From Armatimonadota bacterium (GTDB taxonomy: Bacteria > Armatimonadota > Armatimonadia > Armatimonadales > Armatimonadaceae), in assembly GCA_014381035.1 (NCBI GenBank), contig JACMIS010000329.1:1-6258 (forward strand): DNA of 6,258 nucleotides, in the 5' to 3' direction. Under the pieces are notes generated by a model. It made no database searches, was not told the origin of the DNA, and worked only from the letters and a program-made list of their open reading frames with translations. Position numbers and translations under genes: made by a program. This document shows positions 1 through 6,150 of the stretch, in pieces (the first letter of the stretch is position 1; every line of letters starts with the position of its first letter).

Positions 1-1180
1 AATCGAAACCCGCTTTCGGCAGGTTCTCGCCGTATTTGGGGACGTAATATTTGCCCATCGCCACGTCGGCGAGGAACATAAAGCAGTTCTCATCGCGCCC
101 GCCCCCGCCCCAATAGCCGTACGCATAGTTCAGCGATTTTGTCGACGAATTGGCGAAATACACACCGTTCCCGAAAAGTCGACCAGTACAGTGCGGCGCA
201 TTGCTCGGCGGAATCACGAATCCGGATTTCAGGATAGAAAGCAAGTTTCCGGCACGCGTTCCGTGCCACAATTCCTGCACGTTGCCGATTTTCACGCCGT
301 CATTCTCGAATGCTTGCGCCATCGCCGGAAGTTCGACCTTGAAAACACGCTTTACGTCCAGATGGTTGCATACATGCATGCTTTGCTTCGTTTCGCGGTA
401 CTTACGTCGGATACGCTCGATTTCGAAGACATCTTCGACCAGTGTGAGTTTCGCCTCGAACAGTTTCGGGACAATCGCTTTACGGGCTTCCTCGGCGTTC
501 TCCGGCGCGTTCAATACCATGTCGAGACTCGCCTGTAGCGAATCCAGAATACCGTTTTGCTTGCGGACGGCTTCCAGGTCCGGGAACAACACTTTCGGGT
601 CCGGTTTGGCACGTCCGATATTTTGCGGCACCAGCATCAGGTAGTCATTCAGCGGCAACGAAAATGTCTTCGGGCTGAAATCACCACCGCTCACCAGATC
701 ACCGATGGTCGCCAGCAAAGTGCGTGCTTCGGTGAGCGCGTCGGCGGTAACGATGCCGAGCGGCGTACTGAACGTCCCCTTCGATTCGTCGTAGGAGAGC
801 GTCGTGGATTCGAGAATCCGGTGAACATTGACGCGAGCAAGGTGCCGGACGAGCGCGGTCGTTTCCGGCGAGTCGCACGAAATCTGGTCGGCGGCGATAC
901 CGGACAGGCGCGAGCCTTCGGCAGCTTTGGTGCTGGTCGCGGTATTCGCCAGCGTTTTTTGCAGTCGATATCCCTTGTTCTCTTTTTCGCGACACTTCGC
1001 GTCGAACTGTGTCTCGCTGAACGCCCCCGCCGATTTACGCTGCCCGTCCTCGCCGACGCGTCCCCAGTGCGTCTCACAGGAGCCGTCCGCGAACAGGCGT
1101 ATATTCCAGAACTTATTATTGTTGTTTTCGATATTTGTCAGCACATACCGTGCTTCTTTTACCGTAGCCGTTGTCGTCAT
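1..1180 (-). CDS. PARP-like ADP-ribosyltransferase: WGR, helical and catalytic domains (partial, C-terminus off the left edge)
   Basis: PARP enzymes transfer ADP-ribose from NAD+ to proteins or nucleic acid, in eukaryotes mainly during DNA-break signalling. The reading frame is open from the ATG at 1180 to the left edge (393 codons). Residues about 10-73 form a WGR domain, with the signature HWGRVGEDG at 38-46; WGR domains sense DNA breaks in PARP1/2/3. Residues about 107-245 resemble the autoinhibitory helical domain (PLG at 140-142; NDYLMLVPQNIG at 178-189, like NRFYTLIPHDFG of PARP1). The catalytic fold follows with ELWHGTR (His306), FGNGVYFA (Tyr341) and KSLNY (Ser349, Tyr352), matching human PARP1 His862, Tyr896, Ser904 and Tyr907. 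The Glu needed for chain elongation would lie beyond the edge. There are no zinc fingers or BRCT domain, so the layout is PARP2/3-like. GAGG at 1190-1193, 9 nt upstream, supports the start. Family assignment is firm; the role in this bacterium is unknown. Confidence 0.93.
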   Translation of the reverse strand, partial: MTTTATVKEARYVLTNIENNNNKFWNIRLFADGSCETHWGRVGEDGQRKSAGAFSETQFDAKCREKENKGYRLQKTLANTATSTKAAEGSRLSGIAADQISCDSPETTALVRHLARVNVHRILESTTLSYDESKGTFSTPLGIVTADALTEARTLLATIGDLVSGGDFSPKTFSLPLNDYLMLVPQNIGRAKPDPKVLFPDLEAVRKQNGILDSLQASLDMVLNAPENAEEARKAIVPKLFEAKLTLVEDVFEIERIRRKYRETKQSMHVCNHLDVKRVFKVELPAMAQAFENDGVKIGNVQELWHGTRAGNLLSILKSGFVIPPSNAPHCTGRLFGNGVYFANSSTKSLNYAYGYWGGGGRDENCFMFLADVAMGKYYVPKYGENLPKAGFD

Positions 1181-1291
1181 TTCCCTATACCTCGCTTCAC
1201 TGTGTAGTTTCTCGCAGCGTTCGCCGCTTATGCCAATACACTGCGAACACGGAAGGAAAGACGGAATCGAGACAACGAAAAAACAACCAAC

Positions 1292-2050
1292 TTATCCACG
1301 CATATCATAGCCACCGTCTACGGTGATTGTGGAGCCGGTGATAAACTCAGCGAGATCGGATAAAAGAAACAGCGCGGCACTCGCCGGGTCTTCCGGTCTG
1401 CCGATTCTGCCGAGCGGAATCGAGGCGATAATCCCCTCACGACCTTCGGCGTCCATCGCTTCCCGGCTCATGTCGGTTTCCGTCCAACCCGGCGCGACGC
1501 AGTTGACACGAATCCGGTCGGGGGCGAGTTCTTTCGCCATGGAGCGCATAAAAAGAAGTTGCCCCCCCGTGCTCGTCGCGTAGGCAGAGTAAACGGAAGA
1601 GCCGCGTTGCCCCGCCGTTGAAGTAAAGATGACCACAGACCCGCCCTCAGATTGCGCCCGCAGGTGACGCGCCGCCGCTTTCACCACGAGAAATGTACTG
1701 CGCAGGTTGAGGTTTATCGTTCGGTCCCAAAATTCGCCGGTCATTTCCTCTATCGGTGATCCCTCGAAGATTCCGGCGGATACCACGACACCGTGAATCG
1801 GTCCCAGTGTCGCTATTGCGGTATCTATCGCTCGCTCCGCGCCGTCATCGTTAGCAATGTCGGCTTGCACCGCGACCGATTTTCGCCCAAACCCGACCAC
1901 CGCCGATACCGTCTCGCGGGCGGCATCGGCGTTCGCGACGAAGTTCACGGATACGTTCGCGCCCGCCTTCGCCGCAAGGAGTGCGGTCGCTCGTCCGATC
2001 CCCCGCGAGCCGCCCGCGACAAAGATATGCTTGTTTTCCAAATGGATCAT
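1292..2050 (-). CDS. Short-chain dehydrogenase/reductase with a substituted catalytic lysine
   Basis: A 252-residue classical SDR, a normal length for the FabG-like family of NAD(P)H-dependent oxidoreductases. The Rossmann cofactor motif GGSRGIG is at 13-19, with Arg16 suggesting NADP(H). Asp64 (AD-I) fits the adenine-contact position. SAG at 91-93 replaces the usual NAG. Asn115, Ser144 and Tyr157 occupy the catalytic positions, PGW is at 187-189 and VDGG lies near the C-terminus. The active-site motif, normally YxxxK, reads YATST: the lysine position is Thr161, codon ACG at 1570-1568, directly before a G7 tract. That lysine normally lowers the tyrosine pKa and holds the ribose, so activity may be reduced, altered or lost. 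The rest of the frame is intact, so this is not an obvious pseudogene. The ATG at 2050 has no clear Shine-Dalgarno, but a stop in the same frame lies a few codons upstream. The gene lies 162 bp after a dioxygenase gene; its substrate cannot be named. Confidence 0.9.
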   Translation of the reverse strand: MIHLENKHIFVAGGSRGIGRATALLAAKAGANVSVNFVANADAARETVSAVVGFGRKSVAVQADIANDDGAERAIDTAIATLGPIHGVVVSAGIFEGSPIEEMTGEFWDRTINLNLRSTFLVVKAAARHLRAQSEGGSVVIFTSTAGQRGSSVYSAYATSTGGQLLFMRSMAKELAPDRIRVNCVAPGWTETDMSREAMDAEGREGIIASIPLGRIGRPEDPASAALFLLSDLAEFITGSTITVDGGYDMRG

Positions 2051-2072
2051 GTTTTTGTAGACGGAGAAGATT

Positions 2073-2203
2073 CACCCGCAAAGAACACAAAGGTTTTTAA
2101 GAGCATACAGATTCCGTAAGTTTTATGTGCCTTTCGATAGGCCGAACCGCCCGATAAATCCGACGGGTCCCACCCTTAAAAACCTTTGTGTCCTTTGTGG
2201 GTG
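2073..2203. repeat. Imperfect inverted repeat with 31-bp arms around a 69-bp spacer
   Basis: The left arm is at 2073-2103 and the right arm at 2173-2203. The left arm matches the reverse complement of the right arm at 28 of 31 positions. Each arm contains a short internal direct repeat, CACAAAG(G/A)A followed by CACAAAGG, then GGTTTTTAAG. The element fills most of the gap between the dioxygenase stop (2213) and the SDR start (2050). The arms resemble the 'cacaaaggacacaaagg' type of dispersed intergenic repeat that I know from several bacterial phyla, but only this pair can be seen here. It could be a small non-autonomous (MITE- or REP-like) element, or simply a long mRNA stem. No ORF or transposase is associated with it. 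Confidence 0.8.
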
Positions 2204-2212
2204 GATCGGCTC

Positions 2213-3019
2213 TTACCCGTAGGCTCCTTCGGGGTGTTTGCCGAGGAGGCGGAGTTGTCGTTCGTTCGCGACCGCGAGGATCTCCGGGTTGAAGGTCCAT
2301 GGGAACGGCGAGAACCGCTGTGCTATCGTCCGGTGCGAGTAATGTACCTGGAGCAGGTAGCGCATCCGGTCGGCGGTTTTATTCAGGCTTCCTGTATGCC
2401 AGATCTCGGAGCGAAAGAACAGTACATCGCCCGCTTTCACCAGAACTGGCTCCAGTTTCCTGCCGTTCCACTCCGGGTCGGGGTCGGCTCCGCCGGGTCC
2501 CTTACCCCAGCCGAGAGCACGCCCCGATTTATGCGAACCGGGAATCACATACGTCGGGCAAAGGTCTTCGTCGGTAATATCATCCAGGTAGAAGTGCGCG
2601 GTACACAGGTAGATCGGGAATGCCTTCGGGTCGCTCGCCACTTCCTCGGGTACTGTCACCAGAATATGGTCGGTGTGCGGACTCCAGCCGTTGTGTCCGG
2701 GATGCGAACGCCATGCCGAAGAGCCGATGATGTGACACTGTGCCCCCATCGTGCTTTCCGCAAGGTCTACGACGCCGGGGCGGTCGATCATGTCCAGAAA
2801 CAGGCGGTCACGGTTGAAAACGCACTTGTAGTGCTCGTTGACACTCACATGATCGAAACCGAACGGGCGCAATCGGTCAATTCCGTCGCGCACATCCGTC
2901 ACTTCCTGGGCGTTCAACACGCCGGGGATCAGCGCGAAGCCGTCTTCATGCAGGGCTTTCGTTTGCCCTTCTAAATCTTCCAGCGCGAACGTGCGCTGTT
3001 TGTATTCGAAATTACTCAT
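2213..3019 (-). CDS. PhyH-family Fe(II)/2-oxoglutarate-dependent dioxygenase (second of a tandem pair)
   Basis: A 268-residue protein of the phytanoyl-CoA dioxygenase (PhyH) family. These are cytoplasmic enzymes that hydroxylate a small molecule while decarboxylating 2-oxoglutarate. The iron facial triad is visible as SPHTDH (His115, Asp117) and IWHTGSLNKT (His208). Arg218 or Arg220, in the stretch DRMRYLLQVHY, is the likely 2-oxoglutarate carboxylate anchor. IPGSHKSG at 159-166 is another family hallmark. The start at 3019 (MSNFEYKQ) was chosen because the frame upstream of it only shadows the previous gene; a longer start at 3226 would bury about 200 bp in that gene. The start lies 8 bp after the upstream stop, with AAAGGG in the end of the preceding gene as a possible ribosome site. 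Co-transcription with the upstream paralogue is therefore likely. The substrate is unknown; the family also includes ectoine and halogenating enzymes, but nothing here points to either. Confidence 0.9.
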   Translation of the reverse strand: MSNFEYKQRTFALEDLEGQTKALHEDGFALIPGVLNAQEVTDVRDGIDRLRPFGFDHVSVNEHYKCVFNRDRLFLDMIDRPGVVDLAESTMGAQCHIIGSSAWRSHPGHNGWSPHTDHILVTVPEEVASDPKAFPIYLCTAHFYLDDITDEDLCPTYVIPGSHKSGRALGWGKGPGGADPDPEWNGRKLEPVLVKAGDVLFFRSEIWHTGSLNKTADRMRYLLQVHYSHRTIAQRFSPFPWTFNPEILAVANERQLRLLGKHPEGAYG

Positions 3020-3027
3020 CGATTCGG

Positions 3028-3837
3028 TTACCCTTTCAAAATCTCGCCGCGCTCCATCACGGTCGGGAAATGTTCGCCGACGAGGAGCTCGCCGGGTTTT
3101 ACGGAAATGTGCTCTTCGACCAGATGCCCCTTGTCGGTCGGTTCGTAGCGCGTATGCCCCGGCATGTAGTGGACCGCGATTGCGGGTCGCCCACGCCCGG
3201 TGTGGTTCGGCGGCGCACCGTGCCACGTCATACAGTGGTGGAAAACAACGCCCCCCGCCGGGACTTCACACGCGACGGGTTCGACGCTCTCGCCCTCAGG
3301 GACGAACCCGACATCATGTGCCGGCCCCCAATCGTCGGGGATGCTGCCGACCGTGCCGCCGTTGTACGCGCCCCATTTATGGCTTCGTGGCACCATACTC
3401 ATACAGCCGTTTTCTACCGTTGCGTCTTCGAGCGCGACCCACGCGGAAACGAGTTCGGCGGGTGCAATCACGGGCCAGTAGGGGAAATCCTGGTGCCAGA
3501 TGGTCGGACCGCCGATGTGCGACGGTTTGATCTGCACCTGATCGTGCCAGACCCGAACCGTGTCAGTACCCATCAATTGCGCGACCATCGTCACTATCTG
3601 GGGGTGGAAAAGATGCGTATGAAACACGGGTTCGACCTCCCACTGGTTGACGATCTGTACAACCACACCGTTGCTCCCTCCGATGTCGCGGTTGGTTTCC
3701 GGCTTTCGCTCCGATTTGCCGGAAAGCGTCCGTGTCAATGCCTCGCGGAGGGCTTGCGTCTCGTCTGGCGTTAGAACGGGTCCATAGTTCAAAAAACCCT
3801 GGTCGCGAAAGGTTTGTATTTGTGTCTCGGTGAGCAT
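3028..3837 (-). CDS. PhyH-family Fe(II)/2-oxoglutarate-dependent dioxygenase (first of a tandem pair)
   Basis: A 269-residue PhyH-type oxygenase starting MLTETQIQTF. The iron ligands are His115 and Asp117 in IWHQDFPYW and His206 in MTWHGAPPNH; Arg217, eleven residues after the distal His, is placed to bind 2-oxoglutarate as in human phytanoyl-CoA hydroxylase. VENGCMSMVPRSHKWG at 141-156 is the usual conserved core strand and loop. The ATG at 3837 is preferred over a GTG at 3882 because GGAGG lies 5 nt before it and the GTG lies inside the preceding terminator. The gene leads a two-gene set with the next PhyH gene. The two proteins have nearly equal lengths, and the HxD motif has the same residue numbers in both, suggesting related enzymes, but their sequences differ enough that they probably do not form a recent duplication. 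The substrate cannot be deduced. Confidence 0.92.
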   Translation of the reverse strand: MLTETQIQTFRDQGFLNYGPVLTPDETQALREALTRTLSGKSERKPETNRDIGGSNGVVVQIVNQWEVEPVFHTHLFHPQIVTMVAQLMGTDTVRVWHDQVQIKPSHIGGPTIWHQDFPYWPVIAPAELVSAWVALEDATVENGCMSMVPRSHKWGAYNGGTVGSIPDDWGPAHDVGFVPEGESVEPVACEVPAGGVVFHHCMTWHGAPPNHTGRGRPAIAVHYMPGHTRYEPTDKGHLVEEHISVKPGELLVGEHFPTVMERGEILKG

Positions 3838-3842
3838 ATCCG

Positions 3843-3847
3843 CCTCC
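3843..3847 (-). promoter_or_regulatory. Shine-Dalgarno GGAGG of the first PhyH gene
   Basis: GGAGG on the minus strand lies 5 nt upstream of the ATG at 3837. It fixes this start against the in-frame GTG at 3882. Confidence 0.85.
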
Positions 3848-3865
3848 GTGTTTTGATCTGCGCTT

Positions 3866-3871
3866 ATTGTA
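3866..3871 (-). promoter_or_regulatory. Possible -10 element (TACAAT) for the PhyH pair
   Basis: TACAAT, identical to the -10 hexamer of the lacI-type gene, lies in the 43 bp between the terminator stem and the first PhyH start. At 17 bp upstream the sequence is AAGACG, inside the terminator stem, which is not a recognisable -35. The call rests on one hexamer and on the need for a promoter after a terminator. Confidence 0.25.
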
Positions 3872-3910
3872 AACAAAAACACCCGCTCCGTCTTGGACGA
3901 AGCGGGTGCT
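3871..3910 (-). terminator. Intrinsic terminator after the prepilin-lipoprotein genes
   Basis: On the minus strand, CACCCGCT then TCGT pairs with ACGG then AGCGGGTG (stem about 3880-3908, about 12 bp with one mismatch, 5-nt loop), followed at once by TTTTTGTTT. It lies about 30 bp beyond the lipoprotein stop. The plus strand has no U-tract after the stem, so the element works in one direction only. It separates the lacI-prepilin-lipoprotein genes from the dioxygenase genes. Confidence 0.9.
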
Positions 3911-3938
3911 TACTTGACCGTTTCCGGCATGTATGATT

Positions 3939-4160
3939 CTATGGAGCCAGTTTCGTTGCCGGAGTGGGACCGGGTTGGGGTCCCTGATTTCGTTTTGCCA
4001 GTTGTTGATCAACGTAGCCGGGGGGCGGCGTCGCCGCAACGAACTTGCTACCGGTGCTTTTCTGAACGGTAGGTGATGGTTTTTCACCACACCCTGTGAT
4101 CCCGAGAGCGAGTAATACAGAACAGGTGCCTACGACTCGTCTTAGTGCGTGATGGTTCAT
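3939..4160 (-). CDS. Small proline-rich lipoprotein
   Basis: A 73-residue protein with a basic N-terminus (HHALRR), a short hydrophobic core (VLLALG) and the lipobox ITGC ending at Cys24. Signal peptidase II would cleave before Cys24, leaving a lipid-anchored mature peptide of 50 residues. This is followed by a low-complexity tail rich in Pro, Gln, Thr and Lys (TPPPGYVDQQLAK; PQPGPTPATK), probably disordered. No known domain is recognised. The ATG is 6 bp after the prepilin stop, with GGAAG about 9 nt upstream, and the terminator follows, so it is almost certainly co-transcribed with the prepilin gene. A role beside the pilin-like protein at the envelope is an inference from position only. 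Confidence 0.8.
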   Translation of the reverse strand: MNHHALRRVVGTCSVLLALGITGCGEKPSPTVQKSTGSKFVAATPPPGYVDQQLAKRNQGPQPGPTPATKLAP

Positions 4161-4166
4161 TGCGTT

Positions 4167-5006
4167 CTACTTCCGGGATGCATCCCACATATTTTTGCGT
4201 TGTTGCCCCCACATATCGGGGTTGGTAGCCTCTGGTTTCATGGCTTTTACGTGTCCGTCCACGAAGGCATAGTTTGACATTCCGCTGTGCGCGATGGTCA
4301 CGGTACCTGTTTTGCCGTTCGGCCAGGTACCAGTAGCAACCCCGTTGGGGACTGCCCCAGGACCGAACCACCCATCCATCCATTCCACTCCTGTGAACGG
4401 CGGCTGTCCCTGAATTCCGTGTCCGTCTTTTCCCCGGTTGATCAGATCGGTGTTGTGTTTTTCTCCGAAAAGGATCGTCTCAGAGGGCAGATAAATGTTG
4501 GCAAGCGTCACCAGAGTGTATCGGTCATCATTCAGTTCCCCGGAACCACTCGCTTTGTATTGCCAGTCGCCGCCAATCGAGAACGCCCCATATTTTCCTT
4601 CCCAGAACCCCATTACATAGGCATTTGGCGCATAGGACATACCATCGGTCACCCAACTTAGCCCGTTGATCGGCTTGACTTCGCCGTCGCTCGGACACCG
4701 GAACACAGCGAGCGACTTGATGTAGGGCTGAACCGTAAATACCCATCCCGCGCCCCACCAGTTATCAGGAGGCAATGGAGCCGCGTGGGGTTGTGTCTCG
4801 TCATAATCCTGAGTGTATTGCGAAACGCCGATTGCCAACTGCTTCAAATTGGACATGCACGATGCTTGTCTGCCTTTCTCACGTGCTTGCGCGAACACGG
4901 GGAAAAGTATAGCGGCGAGTATCGCGATGATTGCTATTACTACAAGCAGCTCGATCAGTGTGAATGCCGCCTCTGAGCGGCGGGACAGACTTCGTTGATT
5001 GTTCAT
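4167..5006 (-). CDS. DUF1559 type IV pilin-like / type II pseudopilin-like protein
   Basis: A 279-residue protein with a class III (prepilin) signal: a basic leader ([13 protein letters not shown]), then [16 protein letters not shown]. Cleavage would fall between Ala14 and Phe15, leaving methylatable Phe at +1 and the conserved Glu19 at +5. Ala rather than Gly at -1 is unusual but tolerated by prepilin peptidases. The hydrophobic helix continues to about residue 36, followed by [20 protein letters not shown], the usual DUF1559 stalk. The C-terminal H-x9-DG motif is His240 to Asp250-Gly251 (FVDGHV). DUF1559 proteins occur in many copies per genome in Planctomycetes and Armatimonadota; they are thought to be surface or secretion-related, with no defined role. 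The start at 5006 is chosen because AGGAG lies 8 nt upstream; a GTG at 5051 would add 15 residues before the leader. It lies 54 bp after the lacI-type gene and 6 bp before the lipoprotein gene. Confidence 0.93.
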   Translation of the reverse strand: MNNQRSLSRRSEAAFTLIELLVVIAIIAILAAILFPVFAQAREKGRQASCMSNLKQLAIGVSQYTQDYDETQPHAAPLPPDNWWGAGWVFTVQPYIKSLAVFRCPSDGEVKPINGLSWVTDGMSYAPNAYVMGFWEGKYGAFSIGGDWQYKASGSGELNDDRYTLVTLANIYLPSETILFGEKHNTDLINRGKDGHGIQGQPPFTGVEWMDGWFGPGAVPNGVATGTWPNGKTGTVTIAHSGMSNYAFVDGHVKAMKPEATNPDMWGQQRKNMWDASRK

Positions 5007-5014
5007 GAATCGTA

Positions 5015-5019
5015 CTCCT
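5015..5019 (-). promoter_or_regulatory. Shine-Dalgarno AGGAG of the prepilin gene
   Basis: AGGAG on the minus strand, 8 nt before the ATG at 5006. It supports the short N-terminus that places the basic leader directly at the start of the protein. Confidence 0.85.
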
Positions 5020-5036
5020 AATGTATTGACAGTGCC

Positions 5037-5051
5037 GTGGCGCGTCGCCAC
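5037..5051. other. Short GC-rich hairpin between the repressor and prepilin genes
   Basis: GTGGCG-CGT-CGCCAC is a perfect 6-bp stem with a 3-nt loop in the 54-bp gap. No T-run follows on the minus strand (the next bases are GGCACTGTCAATAC), so it is not a standard intrinsic terminator. It could weaken transcription or stabilise the downstream message, or it could be chance. Confidence 0.45.
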
Positions 5052-5060
5052 AGCGGTTGA

Positions 5061-6101
5061 TTAAGGCACATGCTTCGCCGTAGACTCACGGACGATCAGT
5101 TCGGCAGGTAGAAACCGTTTGTTACCCCGGTTCTCAATATTAGTGATCACGGAAAGCAGTTCATCAATGACCGCCGCACCGATGCGTTTGAACGGCTGGC
5201 GCATTGTCGTGAGCGGTGGATGCTCCTGCGAAGCTTCCGGTAAATCGTCATGCCCTATTACGGAAACGTCTTCTGGCACCCGCCGTCCCAGCCGCGTAAG
5301 GACACGCAAGGCACTGATCGCAATACCGTCGGCTCCGCAGAAAATCGCCGTCGGTCGCTCGTTTTCCGGTAATTGCATGAGATCCGTGACGCGTTCAGCG
5401 ACAGACTCGAACGAATAATCACCTGGGGGGGCGAGACGCGGGTCGAAGGGAATCCCCGCATTTTGCAGTGCGTCCCTGTATCCCTCCAGTCGTCCATCTA
5501 CCGGACCATGGGGAATATTTCCTCCTATGTGCGCTACCCGTCGGTGTCCTAATGAAAGCAGGTACCGGGTCGCGGCGAATGCTGACTCGTGGTTGTCTAC
5601 GTCCACGCAAGAGAGGCGCGGGTCGTCGTTGCAGTCGTTCACCAATACGAACGGTACCTTGTTCTCCAAAAACGATTCGATCAAGTCGCTGCCGTCAAAC
5701 TGGAAGAAAACTACATACCCGTCACACCGACCGTCGCGGTACTGCGGCAGGCTGGTTTGCGCATCCTTCCAGGTCCGCCCCGATAGGATCGTGATGTCTT
5801 GCTCCCGCAAATGCGCGGCTTCCAGAATCTCGTTGAAAACGTAGGAGAAAAACCCGCCACGAATCGGCGATTCCGACGTGAAGCTGGGAAAGATGACCCC
5901 GAGTGTGTCGGTTTGCTTGCGAACCAAAGCCCGCGCCACCGCCGACGGATGATAGCCTAGTTCACGAGCCGCAATGCGAACACGTTCCTTGGTCCCGGCA
6001 GCGATTTGCGCTCCCGAACTATTATTAAGGACTTTAGAAACGGTCCCCAGTGAAACGCCCGCACGGGCAGCGACTTCGCGGATGGATACCGGCATCGGCA
6101 T
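5061..6101 (-). CDS. LacI/GalR-family transcriptional regulator
   Basis: A 346-residue protein of normal family length. The N-terminal helix-turn-helix is at about 5-27 (SIREVAARAGVSLGTVSKVLNN, recognition helix around 17-25). It is followed by helix 3 (TKERVRIAARELGYHPS) and the hinge helix SAVARAL, with Leu59 at the minor-groove intercalating position. Residues from about 66 form the sugar-binding-protein-like effector domain, with family landmarks CDGYVVFF, FVLVND, VDVDNHESAF, LGHRRVAHIGG, RLEGYRDAL, PTAIFCGADGIAI and VPEDVSVIGHDD. The effector, probably a sugar or nucleoside-like ligand, cannot be predicted. Two in-frame ATGs, at 6101 and 6095, are possible; neither has a strong ribosome site (GAAAG lies about 6 nt before 6101). 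The promoter region carries a palindrome that suggests autorepression, and the prepilin and lipoprotein genes downstream are plausible targets by read-through. Confidence 0.93.
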   Translation of the reverse strand: MPMPVSIREVAARAGVSLGTVSKVLNNSSGAQIAAGTKERVRIAARELGYHPSAVARALVRKQTDTLGVIFPSFTSESPIRGGFFSYVFNEILEAAHLREQDITILSGRTWKDAQTSLPQYRDGRCDGYVVFFQFDGSDLIESFLENKVPFVLVNDCNDDPRLSCVDVDNHESAFAATRYLLSLGHRRVAHIGGNIPHGPVDGRLEGYRDALQNAGIPFDPRLAPPGDYSFESVAERVTDLMQLPENERPTAIFCGADGIAISALRVLTRLGRRVPEDVSVIGHDDLPEASQEHPPLTTMRQPFKRIGAAVIDELLSVITNIENRGNKRFLPAELIVRESTAKHVP

Positions 6102-6132
6102 AGGTTACTTTCAAAGAAACAGAAAGGCTTTT

Positions 6133-6148
6133 CGGAAAACCTTTTCCG
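6133..6148. promoter_or_regulatory. Candidate LacI-type operator over the repressor's transcription start
   Basis: CGGAAAACCTTTTCCG has perfect 7-bp arms around a central CC. It begins 3 bp downstream of the -10 element, so it covers the expected +1. A second, less perfect palindrome overlaps it at 6124-6143 (AAGGCTTTTC / GGAAAACCTT, 8 of 10 pairs) and has the central CG step typical of LacI-family operators. Either could be the true site. Confidence 0.6.
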
Positions 6149-6150
6149 TG

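Noticed and set aside
557..1207. Plus-strand open frame of 216 codons, with two other plus-strand frames at 150-644 and 191-538
   Set aside because: They are antisense to the PARP-like gene, whose minus-strand frame gives clear domain matches; the plus-strand translations match no family and are rich in Arg and Ser.
1213..1248. Inverted repeats GTTCGC/GCGAAC and CGCAG/CTGCG between the SDR and PARP genes
   Set aside because: The stems are short, the loops are 18 nt or more, and no T-run follows on the minus strand; there is no support for a terminator or operator.
1270..1291. T-rich stretch (TTGTTTTTTCG on the minus strand) just after the SDR stop
   Set aside because: The only stem nearby, CACCGT/ACGGTG, is inside the coding region with a 2-nt loop and is too far from the T-run, so a terminator is not supported.
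2186..2974. Plus-strand open frame of 262 codons
   Set aside because: It mirrors the PhyH gene at 2213-3019, which has intact iron ligands; the mirror has no recognisable domain.
3019..3226. Longer N-terminus for the second PhyH protein
   Set aside because: The extra 69 residues are Arg-rich, overlap the upstream gene out of frame and do not resemble PhyH proteins; the ATG at 3019 fits operon spacing.
3070..3774. Plus-strand open frame of 234 codons
   Set aside because: It mirrors the first PhyH gene and has no family features.
4459..4476. CTTTTCGGA with GAAAA on the minus strand inside the prepilin gene, similar to the repressor's palindrome
   Set aside because: It encodes LFGEK in a conserved frame and matches the palindrome only in part; chance is the simpler explanation.
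5007..5051. GTG start giving the prepilin 15 more residues
   Set aside because: A good AGGAG stands before the ATG at 5006, and the extension covers the intergenic hairpin.
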